This document shows, piece after piece, positions 1 to 8,149 of a stretch of DNA of 64,000 nt. The position numbers were made by a program, and so were the translations under genes. The stretch's first letter is position 1, and every line of letters begins with the position of its first letter. The DNA is from Catellatospora citrea (GTDB taxonomy: Bacteria > Actinomycetota > Actinomycetes > Mycobacteriales > Micromonosporaceae). The notes under the pieces are model-generated. The model was not told the origin of the DNA, did not search any database, and saw only the letters and a program-made list of their open reading frames with translations. The stretch covers positions 992,001 through 1,056,000 of the forward strand of contig NZ_RAPR01000001.1 in NCBI RefSeq assembly GCF_003610235.1, read 5' to 3'.

Positions 1-561
1 CAGTGCGGCGTCGATCTTCTCGGGGCGGTAGACGTTGCCGTGCGCCATGCGGCGGCGTAGCGCCTCCGGCGTCATGTCGATCAGCTCGACCTGCTCGGCG
101 CGGCGTACGACCTCGTCGGGCACCGTCTCGCGCTGCGGCACGCCCGTGATGGTCTGCACCACGTCGTTGAGCGACTCCAGGTGCTGGATGTTCAGCGTGG
201 ACAGCACGTGGATGCCGGCGTCGAGCAGCTCGTTGATGTCCTGCCAGCGTTTGGCGTTGCGGCAGCCGGGCACGTTGGTGTGCGCGAGCTCGTCGACCAG
301 GACGACCTCGGGGCGGCGGGCGAGGATGGCGTCGACGTCCATCTCGGTGAAGGTCGCGCCGCGGTACTCGATGGTGCGCCGGTCGATCAACTCCAGGTCG
401 CCGATCATCTCCAGGGTGTGCTGGCGCCCGTGGGTCTCCACGAAGCCGACGGCGACATCGGTGCCGCGGTCACGGCGGCGCTGCGCCTCTTCGAGCATGG
501 CGTACGTCTTGCCGACGCCGGGCGCGGCGCCGAGGTAGATCCGCAGCTGGCCTCGCGACAT
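1..561 (-). CDS. kdpD: KdpD osmosensitive K+ channel sensor histidine kinase, N-terminal part (runs off the window)
   Basis: This is the cytoplasmic N-domain of KdpD, the membrane histidine kinase that senses K+ limitation and controls the Kdp K+ pump through the response regulator KdpE. Only the first 187 codons lie in the window. Residues 11-19 are the Walker A motif GAAPGVGKT, and residues 87-96 are the Walker B-like VLVDELAHTN; both are hallmarks of the KdpD family ATP-binding domain. The following stretch (KRWQDINELLDAGIHV, then TLNIQHLESLNDVV) also matches the family. The ATG at 561 is preceded by a purine-rich AGGGGACAGGA. The membrane and kinase domains, and probably kdpE, lie to the left of the window. 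The identification is firm; intactness cannot be judged. Confidence 0.95.
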   Translation of the reverse strand, partial: MSRGQLRIYLGAAPGVGKTYAMLEEAQRRRDRGTDVAVGFVETHGRQHTLEMIGDLELIDRRTIEYRGATFTEMDVDAILARRPEVVLVDELAHTNVPGCRNAKRWQDINELLDAGIHVLSTLNIQHLESLNDVVQTITGVPQRETVPDEVVRRAEQVELIDMTPEALRRRMAHGNVYRPEKIDAAL

Positions 562-589
562 TCGCTGGTCCTGTCCCCTCGCTTGCCGG

Positions 590-622
590 GGAGGGGCTCC
601 TTCACCGTGAAGGAGCCCCTCC
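590..622 (-). promoter_or_regulatory. GC-rich hairpin in the leader upstream of kdpD
   Basis: There is a perfect 15-bp stem (590-604 with 608-622) around a 3-base loop, centred about 45 bases before the kdpD start. No T-run follows on the minus strand, so it is not a classical intrinsic terminator for the gene at 810-1364. It lies between a promoter-like element (730-783) and kdpD, so it may shape or attenuate the kdpD leader transcript. Confidence 0.5.
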
Positions 623-729
623 ATCCCTGTCACCAAGCCGACCAGGTTGGCAGTCACCGTCGTTCCGCTTCCGTTCGCGGGCTGACCCGGAGTAATCCCA
701 TCCCAGCTCCGGTCGGCGGGTAAGTGCTC

Positions 730-783
730 TTGACGGCATCGCTACGCCCGTCCCGGCTTTCTTGACGGCCCTTTGACGGGCGT
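730..783 (-). promoter_or_regulatory. Repeated promoter/operator-like element, copy 1 (upstream of kdpD)
   Basis: On the minus strand this reads CGTCAA, then CGTCAAGA 11 bp later, then CGTAGCGAT 21 bp further, then CGTCAA 32 bp after the second hexamer. Two other intergenic regions (3421-3467 and 4514-4563) carry the same arrangement with the same 32-bp spacing. TAGCGAT could be a -10 hexamer lying 16 bp from GTCAAG. Direct hexamers at 11-bp steps are the usual binding pattern of OmpR/PhoB-type response regulators. The regulator is not identified. Confidence 0.55.
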
Positions 784-809
784 GTGAGCCGCGCCTCCGG
801 GCCGGGCCG

Positions 810-1364
810 TCAGTCGCGGGCGCCGCCGTGGGCAGGCTCGCCGAGCGCCGCGAGCGCCTGCTCGGGATCGTCGACGCTGACGGTGAGGGTCCGGCCCGTG
901 TCCAGCAGCAGCTGCAGCGCCGGCCCGGTGCGCACCACGTGACAGGCGCGCAGAGGTGGCGCCAGCCACCAGAACAGGTCCCGCCAACTCGACTCGGCCT
1001 GCACGATCCGCACCGCCTGGATCGAGCCCGTGGCGATGTCGGCCGACAGCATCGGCACCGGCCAGCCGCGCAGCCGCACCCGGTGCCGGTCGATGCGCAG
1101 CACCAGCCGCCAGGTGGCGACGGCGCGGCCGGTGAGTGCCGCAGCGGCGTACAGGGCGAGCACGGCGGCGGTGATCGCGTACGCGCTGCCCAACACGCCC
1201 GCGCGAGGGGCGACCCCGTCGACGAGAGCCACCGTGGCGAGGCAGAGCCCGGCCGCGATCTCCAGCATGACCACCGAACGACGCCGGCCGCCGGCTCCGC
1301 CCTGCCATGTCCGGTCAGCCTGCCCGGCCGCGTGCTGGGGCGCCGCAGAGGACACGCCGTGCAC
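810..1364 (-). CDS. Small integral membrane protein of unknown function
   Basis: The predicted protein has 184 residues from a GTG at 1364, preceded by GCAGGGAG. About 35 polar residues are followed by two hydrophobic segments (roughly residues 33-75), then a soluble C-terminal half with strand-like stretches such as LQLLLDTGRTLTVSVDD, resembling a membrane-anchored PH-like domain. An alternative ATG start at 1268 would remove the polar N-terminus. It begins three bases after the stop of the gene at 1368-1799, so the two are probably translated from one mRNA. I do not recognise a named family. Its location between a DUF4118-like protein and kdpD hints at a role with the Kdp system, but this is inference only. 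Confidence 0.7.
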   Translation of the reverse strand: MHGVSSAAPQHAAGQADRTWQGGAGGRRRSVVMLEIAAGLCLATVALVDGVAPRAGVLGSAYAITAAVLALYAAAALTGRAVATWRLVLRIDRHRVRLRGWPVPMLSADIATGSIQAVRIVQAESSWRDLFWWLAPPLRACHVVRTGPALQLLLDTGRTLTVSVDDPEQALAALGEPAHGGARD

Positions 1365-1367
1365 GGC

Positions 1368-1799
1368 TCAGACTCCCTGCCGGCTCGCGGTGATCAGCTC
1401 GGTGACGACAGGGTCGGCGTCCGGCGTACGCGCCGGCCGTGCGACGGCTTGACGTATCCACCGCTGTCCCAGCCCCACGCCGACGGCGACGCCGAACACG
1501 GTCAGGTTGAACAGCGTGGTGACGCCGTCCCAGGACAGCTCCCCGAACCGGTTCACCAGGAAGCCGTCGAACAGCAGGAAGCCGAGCAGGCCGGTGAGCA
1601 GGCTCGCGCGGGTGTCGGCGACGACGGCGGCGAACACCCCGGTCACCGCCGCGGCCAGCATCAGCCGCCCGGGCTCCTCGGTGACGAAGGCGCCGGCCAG
1701 GATCGTCGAGACGCACACCACGACGGCGCCCAGCGCGAGGTTGATCCCGAACGGGGTCGCCTGGGTTTCGTCGGCTGGACGCGGTTGCTGAAGACGCAT
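1368..1799 (-). CDS. DUF4118-like four-helix membrane protein (KdpD transmembrane-domain relative)
   Basis: The protein has 143 residues. The ATG at 1799 follows a strong AGGAGGG ribosome site. Residues about 18-110 form four closely spaced hydrophobic helices, and the loop around LLTGLLGFLLFDGF resembles the membrane domain of KdpD (DUF4118), where a short cytoplasmic loop joins helix pairs. There is no kinase domain; the C-terminus is a short soluble tail. It is followed immediately by the small membrane protein at 810-1364 and then by kdpD, so a modulatory role next to the KdpD sensor is plausible. The family call is from pattern resemblance only. Confidence 0.65.
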   Translation of the reverse strand: MRLQQPRPADETQATPFGINLALGAVVVCVSTILAGAFVTEEPGRLMLAAAVTGVFAAVVADTRASLLTGLLGFLLFDGFLVNRFGELSWDGVTTLFNLTVFGVAVGVGLGQRWIRQAVARPARTPDADPVVTELITASRQGV

Positions 1800-1959
1800 G
1801 ACACCCTCCTCACGAGGGGATGGAAGGAGCTGGGAACGGCCAGGTGCAGGCCGTGTCCTGGTCGGGTCGGGTACGTCGCTGAGCTGCACCGGGCATGGTG
1901 GGCCGGCTGTCGTCCGATGGCGGCAGGCGGCCCGCACGGTGACGCCTGCCGCCCCGGGT

Positions 1960-3273
1960 TCACGCCTCGTCGCGTCGCAGGACGTCGTCGAGGGTCTCCC
2001 GGCGTACCAGCACCCGCGCCTGCCCGTCGCGGACCGCGATCAGCGGCGGCCGGCCGACCAGGTCGTAGTTGGACGCGAGCGGGAAGTGGTAGGCCCCGCA
2101 GCCCGGCACCGCGATCAGGTCGCCGGGCCGCAGGTCGTCGGGCAGCGGCTCGTCGCGCACGAGCACGTCACCGGCTTCGTCGTGGCGGCCGACCACGGTA
2201 GTCGGCACGGTCGCCGCCGTGCTGGGCCGGCCGACCAGGACCGCGGTGTAACGGGCGCCGTACAGGGCCGGGCGGGGGTTGTCGCTCAGTCCGCCGTCGA
2301 CCGCGACCAGCTGGTGGCCCTGCTCATGGCGGACGGCCAGCACGCGGTAGAGCGCCACACCGGCGCGGGCGACGATGGCCCGTCCGGGGGTGACCGACAG
2401 CCGCGGCGGCTGCACCGACGCCCGGTCGCAGGCGAGGGCGAGAACCCGGCGCATCCGGGCGGCGAACGGGTCGACGGGCAGCGTGGTCTCCTGACCGGTG
2501 TGCGCCACGGCGAACCCGCCGCCGAGGTTGATCTCCTCGATGTGCACGCCGTGGCTGCGGCGCAGGTCCGCGCAGGCGGCCACGAGCTGGGTGATGGCGT
2601 GTTCGTAGCCGCCGAACTGGGCCAGCTGCGAACCGAGGTAGACGTCGAGGCCGACGAGGTCCAGCAGCGGGTTCGAGGTGATCTCCTCGACGAGTTCGGC
2701 CAGTTCCGCGCCGTCGGTCGGCACGCCGAACCGGTCCTGGCTGGGGCAGGCGGGCAGCCCGGCCTTGGCGAAGCCGAGCTGGGCGGGCAGCAGCCGCAGC
2801 ATGACCTTCTGCCGCTGCGGCCGCCGGGTGCACGTCAGGCGGGCGATGTCGGCGGCGGACTCGATGACGACCCGGCCCGCGCCGCGGGCGTCGACGTCAC
2901 CGTGCACGACCACGCGCTCCGCGGGGAAGCCCGCGGCCAGGGCCAGTTGCCACTGGCCGGTGGAGTACACGGCCAGGCCCATGCCGGCCTCGTCGATCCA
3001 CCGCAGCAGGCCCCGGCTGAGCAAGGCCTTCGCGGCGTAGACGACCTGTGCGGGACCGAAGGCCGCGCAGTAGGCCGCGCAGCGTTCCCGGACATCGGCC
3101 TCGTCCAGGACGTAGGCGGGCGTGCCGTACTCCTGCTCGATCTCCATCAGCGGCACGCCGCCGACGCTGATGCCGCCGCGACCGTGTTCGGTGGTCAGCG
3201 GCCACAGCTCCCGGTCGAGCCCGCGGGGCGGCAGGGAGGAGCGCAGTGACGGGATGACGTCGGCGAGGGTCAT
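1960..3273 (-). CDS. Diaminopimelate/ornithine decarboxylase-like PLP protein (fold type III) with substituted active-site residues
   Basis: The protein has 437 residues; the ATG at 3273 follows GGGAGGGG. It is colinear with LysA: YAAKAL with the PLP lysine at K82, GGGF at 251-254, VDGGLSDNPRPALYGARY from 325, and GAYHFPLASNYD near 394. Several residues usual for LysA are changed. The EPGR glutamate, which contacts the PLP ring nitrogen, is Thr295 (TPGR). The CESGD cysteine that crosses the dimer interface is Asp365 (RHDEAGD). HIGSQ is YLGSQ (Y212), and HGN is HGD at 124-126. The PLP lysine and overall fold are kept, so it probably binds PLP, but diaminopimelate decarboxylation is doubtful. 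It stands alone behind element copy 2 (3421-3467). A different amino-acid decarboxylase or racemase is possible. Confidence 0.8.
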   Translation of the reverse strand: MTLADVIPSLRSSLPPRGLDRELWPLTTEHGRGGISVGGVPLMEIEQEYGTPAYVLDEADVRERCAAYCAAFGPAQVVYAAKALLSRGLLRWIDEAGMGLAVYSTGQWQLALAAGFPAERVVVHGDVDARGAGRVVIESAADIARLTCTRRPQRQKVMLRLLPAQLGFAKAGLPACPSQDRFGVPTDGAELAELVEEITSNPLLDLVGLDVYLGSQLAQFGGYEHAITQLVAACADLRRSHGVHIEEINLGGGFAVAHTGQETTLPVDPFAARMRRVLALACDRASVQPPRLSVTPGRAIVARAGVALYRVLAVRHEQGHQLVAVDGGLSDNPRPALYGARYTAVLVGRPSTAATVPTTVVGRHDEAGDVLVRDEPLPDDLRPGDLIAVPGCGAYHFPLASNYDLVGRPPLIAVRDGQARVLVRRETLDDVLRRDEA

Positions 3274-3420
3274 CGCGACCCCTCCCGCAGCAGTCCTGTC
3301 ATGGCCGGGAGGGTGGCAACGGGCTGCCGGGCCGCGATATCGGGAGGCTCCGGCGAGGATGAGGATGCGGTGGGTGTCACGCCTCCATGACACACGTGCC
3401 CTCGGCCACCGGCCAGGGCC

Positions 3421-3467
3421 TTGACGTGATCACTACGGCGCCGGGCGGTTTCTTGACGCCCTGACGG
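3421..3467 (-). promoter_or_regulatory. Repeated promoter/operator-like element, copy 2 (upstream of the LysA-like gene)
   Basis: On the minus strand this reads CGTCAG, then CGTCAAGA 8 bp later (11 bp in the other copies), then CGTAGTGAT 21 bp on, then CGTCAA at 32 bp. It ends about 150 bases before the ATG at 3273. The intervals from the second hexamer onward are identical to copies 1 and 3, whereas the bases between are not conserved, which favours a binding site over recent duplication. Confidence 0.55.
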
Positions 3468-3475
3468 CGGCGGGT

Positions 3476-4309
3476 TCATGCCGCCCTCGCCGCGATGGCC
3501 CGGTCCAGGCCGACCAGGGCCGTGCTGAGCCGCCACAGCCGGTCGAGGGCCTTGTCGTCATGGACCAGCGGGTTCGGGACGCCGATCTGCAACCCGGTGT
3601 AGAAGGCCCCGGTGCGCACGCGGATCCGCGCCGAGCACAGCTGCAGCACCGCATCGGCGCCGGCCGTGGCCGGTTGCCCGATGCCGCCGTACGACGGCAG
3701 CAAGGCGGTGTCGGTGCTGCCGGGGTCCACGCTGATCGCGGTGAGCTGCGGTTCCCGCTGGGCCAGCGCGCGGGAGAACATCGTCAGGGCCAGTTTCGAC
3801 TGCGCGTAGGCGACCTGGGGGCGGTAGGCGAGCTGCCGTTGCGGGTCGGTCCAGTCGAGGTCGGTGGCGCGGTGCGTCGCCGACGACACCGAGATCACCC
3901 GGCCGTCGGCGGCCCGCAGCCGCTCGCGCAGCAGCCGGCTCAGCAGGTAGTGCGCCAGGTAGTTGACCTGCAGCGTCAGCTCGTTGCCGTCCGTGCTCCG
4001 GCACCGCGCGGCCGGCGCCGCCATGGCCGCGTTGTTGACCAGCACGTCGAGGCGGCGGTGCCGGGCGTGGACGTGTTCGGCCAGGGCGACCACCTCGCCC
4101 AGGCGGGCGAAGTCGGCCACCGCGCCGTCGAGGTAACGCACGTCGGCCCCGCGGTGCTGCAGCCGGGTCAACGCCTGCCGCACCGGCAGCTCGTGCGGGC
4201 CGTGAATGATCACAGCGGTGCCGAGCTGGCTCAGCCGCAGCGCGGTCTCGAATCCGATGCCGCTGGTAGCGCCGGTGATGAGGACGACGGGTGTGTCGGT
4301 GTGGCTCAT
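3476..4309 (-). CDS. Short-chain dehydrogenase/reductase (SDR family)
   Basis: This is a 277-residue NAD(P)-dependent oxidoreductase of the SDR superfamily. The cofactor motif TGATSGIG is at residues 12-19, NNAA at 92-95, the catalytic serine pair SVSS at 140-143, and YxxxK at Y168/K172, so the catalytic set is complete. The C-terminal half (VDPGSTDTALLP onward) resembles the retinol-dehydrogenase/WW-oxidoreductase-like SDR branch, but the substrate cannot be inferred. The ATG at 4309 was chosen because it precedes the Rossmann motif by the usual short distance; upstream in-frame codons encode low-complexity residues. It has its own promoter-like element (4514-4563) and a ~200-base leader. 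Confidence 0.88.
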   Translation of the reverse strand: MSHTDTPVVLITGATSGIGFETALRLSQLGTAVIIHGPHELPVRQALTRLQHRGADVRYLDGAVADFARLGEVVALAEHVHARHRRLDVLVNNAAMAAPAARCRSTDGNELTLQVNYLAHYLLSRLLRERLRAADGRVISVSSATHRATDLDWTDPQRQLAYRPQVAYAQSKLALTMFSRALAQREPQLTAISVDPGSTDTALLPSYGGIGQPATAGADAVLQLCSARIRVRTGAFYTGLQIGVPNPLVHDDKALDRLWRLSTALVGLDRAIAARAA

Positions 4310-4513
4310 TTCTTCTTTCCGATGGTGAACGGCCGGCCGGTGCGGCCTGGACGCCGCCCGGTCCGCGCCGGGGGGCGGGACCGAGGACGAGACGATCGCC
4401 GGAAAGACCGCGGGCGCCACGCCGACGGCATCGACGGACTCCACGGGGCTCCTTCAGCAGCGTGCCAGGACGCCTAGCAGCAGACACCGTGCGCCGCGGC
4501 GCCACCAGACGGC

Positions 4514-4563
4514 TTGACGGGATCCGTACGCACGCCGCCGCAGTCTTGACGCCGCGGTGACGG
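4514..4563 (-). promoter_or_regulatory. Repeated promoter/operator-like element, copy 3 (upstream of the SDR gene)
   Basis: On the minus strand this reads CGTCAC, CGTCAAGA 11 bp on, CGTACGGAT 21 bp on and CGTCAA at 32 bp. Spacing matches copy 1 exactly. It lies 205-255 bases upstream of the SDR start and downstream of the membrane-protein gene ending at 4629. Confidence 0.55.
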
Positions 4564-4628
4564 CCGGGTGCGCTGCGCCACACGGGCCGCCTGTCCCGGC
4601 ATCTCGGCCGCCAAGGACCTTCCGAGCG

Positions 4629-5354
4629 TCAGCCGGTGCGCAGCTCCGCGGTCGGTTGCGCCCGTCGCCACATCGCCACTGCGAACGTCGCGGCGCTGAT
4701 CGCCAGGGCCGACAGCGCGTACGCGATGACGACAAGCACGAACGTGGCCGGCGTGCCCACTCCGAACAGGTCGCGAATCCGGTCGAACAGCGCGGTGTTG
4801 ATCGTGGGGATGGTGAACCACGACACGACCCCGGCCAGTGGACTGGCGAGCAGGGCCACCGGCCGCCGGCCACGCACCGTCAACCATGCTGCGGCCAGCA
4901 GGGTCGACGACACCGCGTACAGCAGCTCGGGTGCTATGTCGACACCGGACCAGTTGAGCCGTTGCCTGGCTGCCATCCCGACGACTTCGACCATTGTCGA
5001 GCCGGCCACCAGGCCCGCAGCCAGCGACACCGCCACCGGATCGGCGGCCGCGCGCTGCCCCCAGCCGACGGCCAGAGCGCCGGCCAGCAGGAACGGCAGA
5101 GTCAACAGGAACCAGGAGCCGGCGGCGCTGGTGAGCGCATCGCCGACGGTAGGTGCATGCTGCGGGGCCGGGTCCGGTAGCAGCCGCGACACGCTGGGTT
5201 CGACGACTGCGGCAACGCCGGCCATGACGAGCAACCCCGGCCACAGGATCGCGTGAACGCGGGCGGTGCCGCCCGCAACAGGACCTGGCCGCCCGGCATC
5301 GACATCTGTCGCCAACCGCGCACCCTCTTCATCCGAACAGCGGTCCCGGGACAT
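4629..5354 (-). CDS. Multi-pass membrane protein, function unknown
   Basis: The protein has 241 residues with an ATG at 5354. After a ~30-residue polar N-terminus there are about six hydrophobic segments (roughly 33-55, 76-98, 107-125, 142-160, 168-185, 205-227), giving an integral membrane protein. I see no catalytic motif and no family I can name. It is followed by the intergenic region holding element copy 3, so it is probably not in one operon with the SDR gene. It lies downstream of ynfA on the same strand with a 42-base gap. Confidence 0.65.
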   Translation of the reverse strand: MSRDRCSDEEGARLATDVDAGRPGPVAGGTARVHAILWPGLLVMAGVAAVVEPSVSRLLPDPAPQHAPTVGDALTSAAGSWFLLTLPFLLAGALAVGWGQRAAADPVAVSLAAGLVAGSTMVEVVGMAARQRLNWSGVDIAPELLYAVSSTLLAAAWLTVRGRRPVALLASPLAGVVSWFTIPTINTALFDRIRDLFGVGTPATFVLVVIAYALSALAISAATFAVAMWRRAQPTAELRTG

Positions 5355-5396
5355 GCTCGCATCCGACCGCCGTCACCGCCGCCCCGCCGGTGGCAG

Positions 5397-5735
5397 TCAA
5401 CCGGCGGCACGCGGGGCGTACATGATGACCGCGACGCCGACCAGGCAGATCACCGCGCCGATCACGTCGTAGCGGTCCGGCCGGAACTTGTCGACGACCA
5501 TGCCCCAGGCCAGCGACCCGGCGACGAAGACTCCGCCATAGGCGGCAAGGATCCGGCCGAAGTTCGCATCGGGCTGGAACGTCGCCACGAACCCGTACGC
5601 GCCCAGGGCGATGACGCCTGCGGCGATCCACCACAGGCCGCGGTGCTCGCGCCAGCCCTGCCACACCAGCCACGCCCCGCCGATCTCCAGCAGCGCGGCC
5701 AGGACGAACAGGACGACAGAGCGGGCGATCGTCAT
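5397..5735 (-). CDS. ynfA: YnfA/UPF0060 family four-helix membrane protein
   Basis: This is a small SMR-fold-like membrane protein of 112 residues, the usual length of the family. The [19 protein letters not shown] stretch near the N-terminus, the [17 protein letters not shown] segment around residues 64-80, and the terminal [19 protein letters not shown] match YnfA closely. Family members are placed near multidrug-efflux SMR proteins, but their physiological role is poorly defined. The start is the ATG at 5735. Confidence 0.9.
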   Translation of the reverse strand: MTIARSVVLFVLAALLEIGGAWLVWQGWREHRGLWWIAAGVIALGAYGFVATFQPDANFGRILAAYGGVFVAGSLAWGMVVDKFRPDRYDVIGAVICLVGVAVIMYAPRAAG

Positions 5736-5835
5736 GATGGCAGCCTAGCCATGCTCACGTCTCCTGCGAGCAGGAGCAGGCGCCGGTTTCCGAGCCCTGC
5801 GAAGAGCTGGTGCCTGCCTGCGCTGTGAGCTGCGG

Positions 5836-7326
5836 TCAGGCCACGTCTACGAACACGGGGTTGGTGTAGAACCACAGGTCGCGCCACGGGTCGGCGTCCC
5901 CTGTCGGATCTTGCCGGGGCTCGATCGAGTCGCGCGCGCTGACATTGCCGTCCGTGCCGCGCAGCCTGAGGTAGAACGGCTGCCGGACGTCGCCGAAGCG
6001 GTGCCGCAACGCCACCGTGCCGCTGCGGTCGCCGACGTCGAACGAGGCGACGACCCGCGTCTGCGGCGCGGTGCGCCGGTCCGGCTCGGTCGGCCCGGTG
6101 ACCGGACCCGCGATGAGGTCGACGCGGCGCAGCCGAGGTCGGTCGCCGTTGGCGTTGTCACGCGAGGCGAGCGTGACCGCGATGTCCACATCGACGCCGT
6201 CACCGCGGACGGCGGTGGCCACCTCGCCGAAGGTCGCTCCCGCCGGGCCTGCCGCCACCTCGACGGCGTCGACGAGGTGGCCGTGGTCGACCCAGACGCG
6301 GCCGTCGCGCAGCGCCCGCATCACCGCGAGCGCGCCGCTGTCGGTGACCCCGACGTGGGTGCGGCTGTACTGGCCGGGCCAGAACCCGCCCGCCGGGCCC
6401 GGAGACGGGTCGGGCACCGGGTCAGGGTAGATCCCGTCGGCACCGGGTGCTCCGCCGCTGCGCCAGCGCTCGCCGTAGACCTTGTGCGCGTCCGAGCTGG
6501 CGGTGATCCACCACGGGCGTCCCTCGGCGAGCATCGCGTCCCACATCCCGCCGACGGTGGCGGTCATCCAGTCGAACCCGCCGTAGGTGCGGTAGGCCTC
6601 GTCCGGGTAGCCGGGGTAGGAGGTGCGGAACGGCCCCCGTCCGTATCCGCCGCGGTCGCCGCCCACTCCCCCACGGTCGGCGGGAATGGCGTTGGCCTGA
6701 CCACCGGGAGCCCCTTCCATGCCGATGACGATGGGGCCCGCGTCGCGCAGGGCCCGCAGTTCCGCAGGTCCGTAGGTGCCGGCGCGGCTGGGATGGTTGA
6801 GGACGCACAACGCCATCGGCGCCAGGCCGGCACGGACCTGAGCGGCGAGCCAGCTCAGCGCGCGGAGGGCTTCGGCCTGCCCGGCCGCGCCGGAGCCGAT
6901 GTCATGGAAGCCGGTGTCGAAGCGGGCTTCGAAGTCGGCGAGCAGGCTCGCCTCGTGCGGGCCGGGTGGGGTGAAGACGGTGGCGTGTTCGCCTGCCGGC
7001 ACGCGCCACTCGATGCCCTGGAACAGGTGCATGCCGGGGTTGGCGGCACGGGCACGGCGCAGGTCCGCCAGGGACCGGTCCAGGCCGTGGCGCTGGTGCA
7101 CCGGGCCCGGGTGGTCGGTGACGACCAGCCAGCCGAGCCCGTACGCGGCCGCTTTGTCGACGTGCTGCTCGATGCGGTACGGGGCGTCGGGGCTGCCGCT
7201 GTACTTGGTGTGCACATGGTGGTCACCGGCGGTCCACCGCAGTGCCCGTCGCGGAGCCGCCGCGCCCGCCGCCAATGGGGTCAGGCCCGCCGCGGCGGCG
7301 CACGCCAGCAGCGACCGGCGGGACAT
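5836..7326 (-). CDS. Exported PHP-domain metal-dependent phosphoesterase-like protein
   Basis: The start at 7326 gives a Tat-like leader (MSRRSLLACAAAAGLTPLAAG) and about 496 residues; an upstream GTG at 7362 would add 12 residues. The mature protein opens with GDHHVHTKYSGS, the first PHP motif (HxH), followed by LVVTDH (motif II). SSDAHKVYGERW near residue 300 supplies a later metal-binding histidine. PHP domains bind two or three metals and hydrolyse phosphoesters. The C-terminal ~130 residues are beta-rich and look like the accessory domain found in secreted PHP proteins. It probably acts outside the membrane. The substrate is unknown. Confidence 0.8.
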   Translation of the reverse strand: MSRRSLLACAAAAGLTPLAAGAAAPRRALRWTAGDHHVHTKYSGSPDAPYRIEQHVDKAAAYGLGWLVVTDHPGPVHQRHGLDRSLADLRRARAANPGMHLFQGIEWRVPAGEHATVFTPPGPHEASLLADFEARFDTGFHDIGSGAAGQAEALRALSWLAAQVRAGLAPMALCVLNHPSRAGTYGPAELRALRDAGPIVIGMEGAPGGQANAIPADRGGVGGDRGGYGRGPFRTSYPGYPDEAYRTYGGFDWMTATVGGMWDAMLAEGRPWWITASSDAHKVYGERWRSGGAPGADGIYPDPVPDPSPGPAGGFWPGQYSRTHVGVTDSGALAVMRALRDGRVWVDHGHLVDAVEVAAGPAGATFGEVATAVRGDGVDVDIAVTLASRDNANGDRPRLRRVDLIAGPVTGPTEPDRRTAPQTRVVASFDVGDRSGTVALRHRFGDVRQPFYLRLRGTDGNVSARDSIEPRQDPTGDADPWRDLWFYTNPVFVDVA

Positions 7327-7450
7327 TCCGGCAGGCCGGCGACGGTTGCACTGGTCGATCACGCCTATGCATACCCCGGCCCTGGTCGTCGGGCAGTACG
7401 GCTCGCCGACGCCGGATCGAAACTGCCCCGAGGACCCGGAGCCGCAGCTC

Positions 7451-8149
7451 TCAGCCGCCGTAGACCGCCTCGATCTCCAGTTCGTAGTCGACGCCCTTCT
7501 TCTTGAACCAGGTCAACGGGTTCTGCGCGACGCCGTCGACGTGCACCTCCAGGTGCAGGTGGGTGCCGAAGGAGTAGCCGGTGTTGCCCAGCAGCGCGAT
7601 CACGTCGCCGGCGTTGACCGGTTGTCCGGTCTTGACCAGGACCTTGCTGGAGTGGCCGTACAGGGTCTGCACTCCGTCGCCGTGGTCGATGATGACCGAG
7701 TTGCCGTAGCCGCCGTTCCAGCCGGCCTGCACCACCGTGCCGGCGCGCACCGCCGCGTACGGCGTGCCCTCGGGCAGCCCGGCCAGGTCCAGGCCCTGAT
7801 GCAGCCTGCCCCAGCGCATCCCGAACCGGGAGGTCAGGTTGTAGTTGCGCAGCGGCAGCACCCACGCGTCCGGGGCCTGGTTGATCGAGGTGCTCATCTG
7901 CCGGTGGTCACGATTGGCGCGCTCGCCTGACGCGGTGCGGTCGGTCTCCTCTCCGGGCACCAGGGCAGCGAGGGTGTTCGGATCGTCCTTGGCGTCGTCG
8001 ATGGTCGCTCCGGCGCCGAAGGCGACGACGCCCGCGCCCGCCATGGCGGTTGCCAGGATTCCGGCGTAGCGGCGGCGAGAGGGGACCGACACGCGGCGAC
8101 GGCCTTGGTAGCGGTCACCTTCGCGGGACACGTCCGGGCGGTACTGCAC
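7451..8149 (-). CDS. M23-family peptidoglycan endopeptidase (LytM/LysM-type metallopeptidase), membrane-anchored or secreted
   Basis: The protein has 232 residues. A basic N-terminus precedes one hydrophobic segment (about 30-50), an anchor or signal. The M23 catalytic domain occupies about 95-215, with HQGLD giving zinc ligands H117 and D121, and HLHLEV giving H197 and H199. These four residues complete the active site, so a cell-wall peptide cross-link hydrolase is expected. The GTG at 8149 is used; an internal GTG about 20 codons later would keep the anchor. It is divergent from the membrane protein at 8423, sharing a 273-base intergenic region. I looked there for a c-di-AMP riboswitch, common before such genes, and did not see one. 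Confidence 0.85.
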   Translation of the reverse strand: MQYRPDVSREGDRYQGRRRVSVPSRRRYAGILATAMAGAGVVAFGAGATIDDAKDDPNTLAALVPGEETDRTASGERANRDHRQMSTSINQAPDAWVLPLRNYNLTSRFGMRWGRLHQGLDLAGLPEGTPYAAVRAGTVVQAGWNGGYGNSVIIDHGDGVQTLYGHSSKVLVKTGQPVNAGDVIALLGNTGYSFGTHLHLEVHVDGVAQNPLTWFKKKGVDYELEIEAVYGG

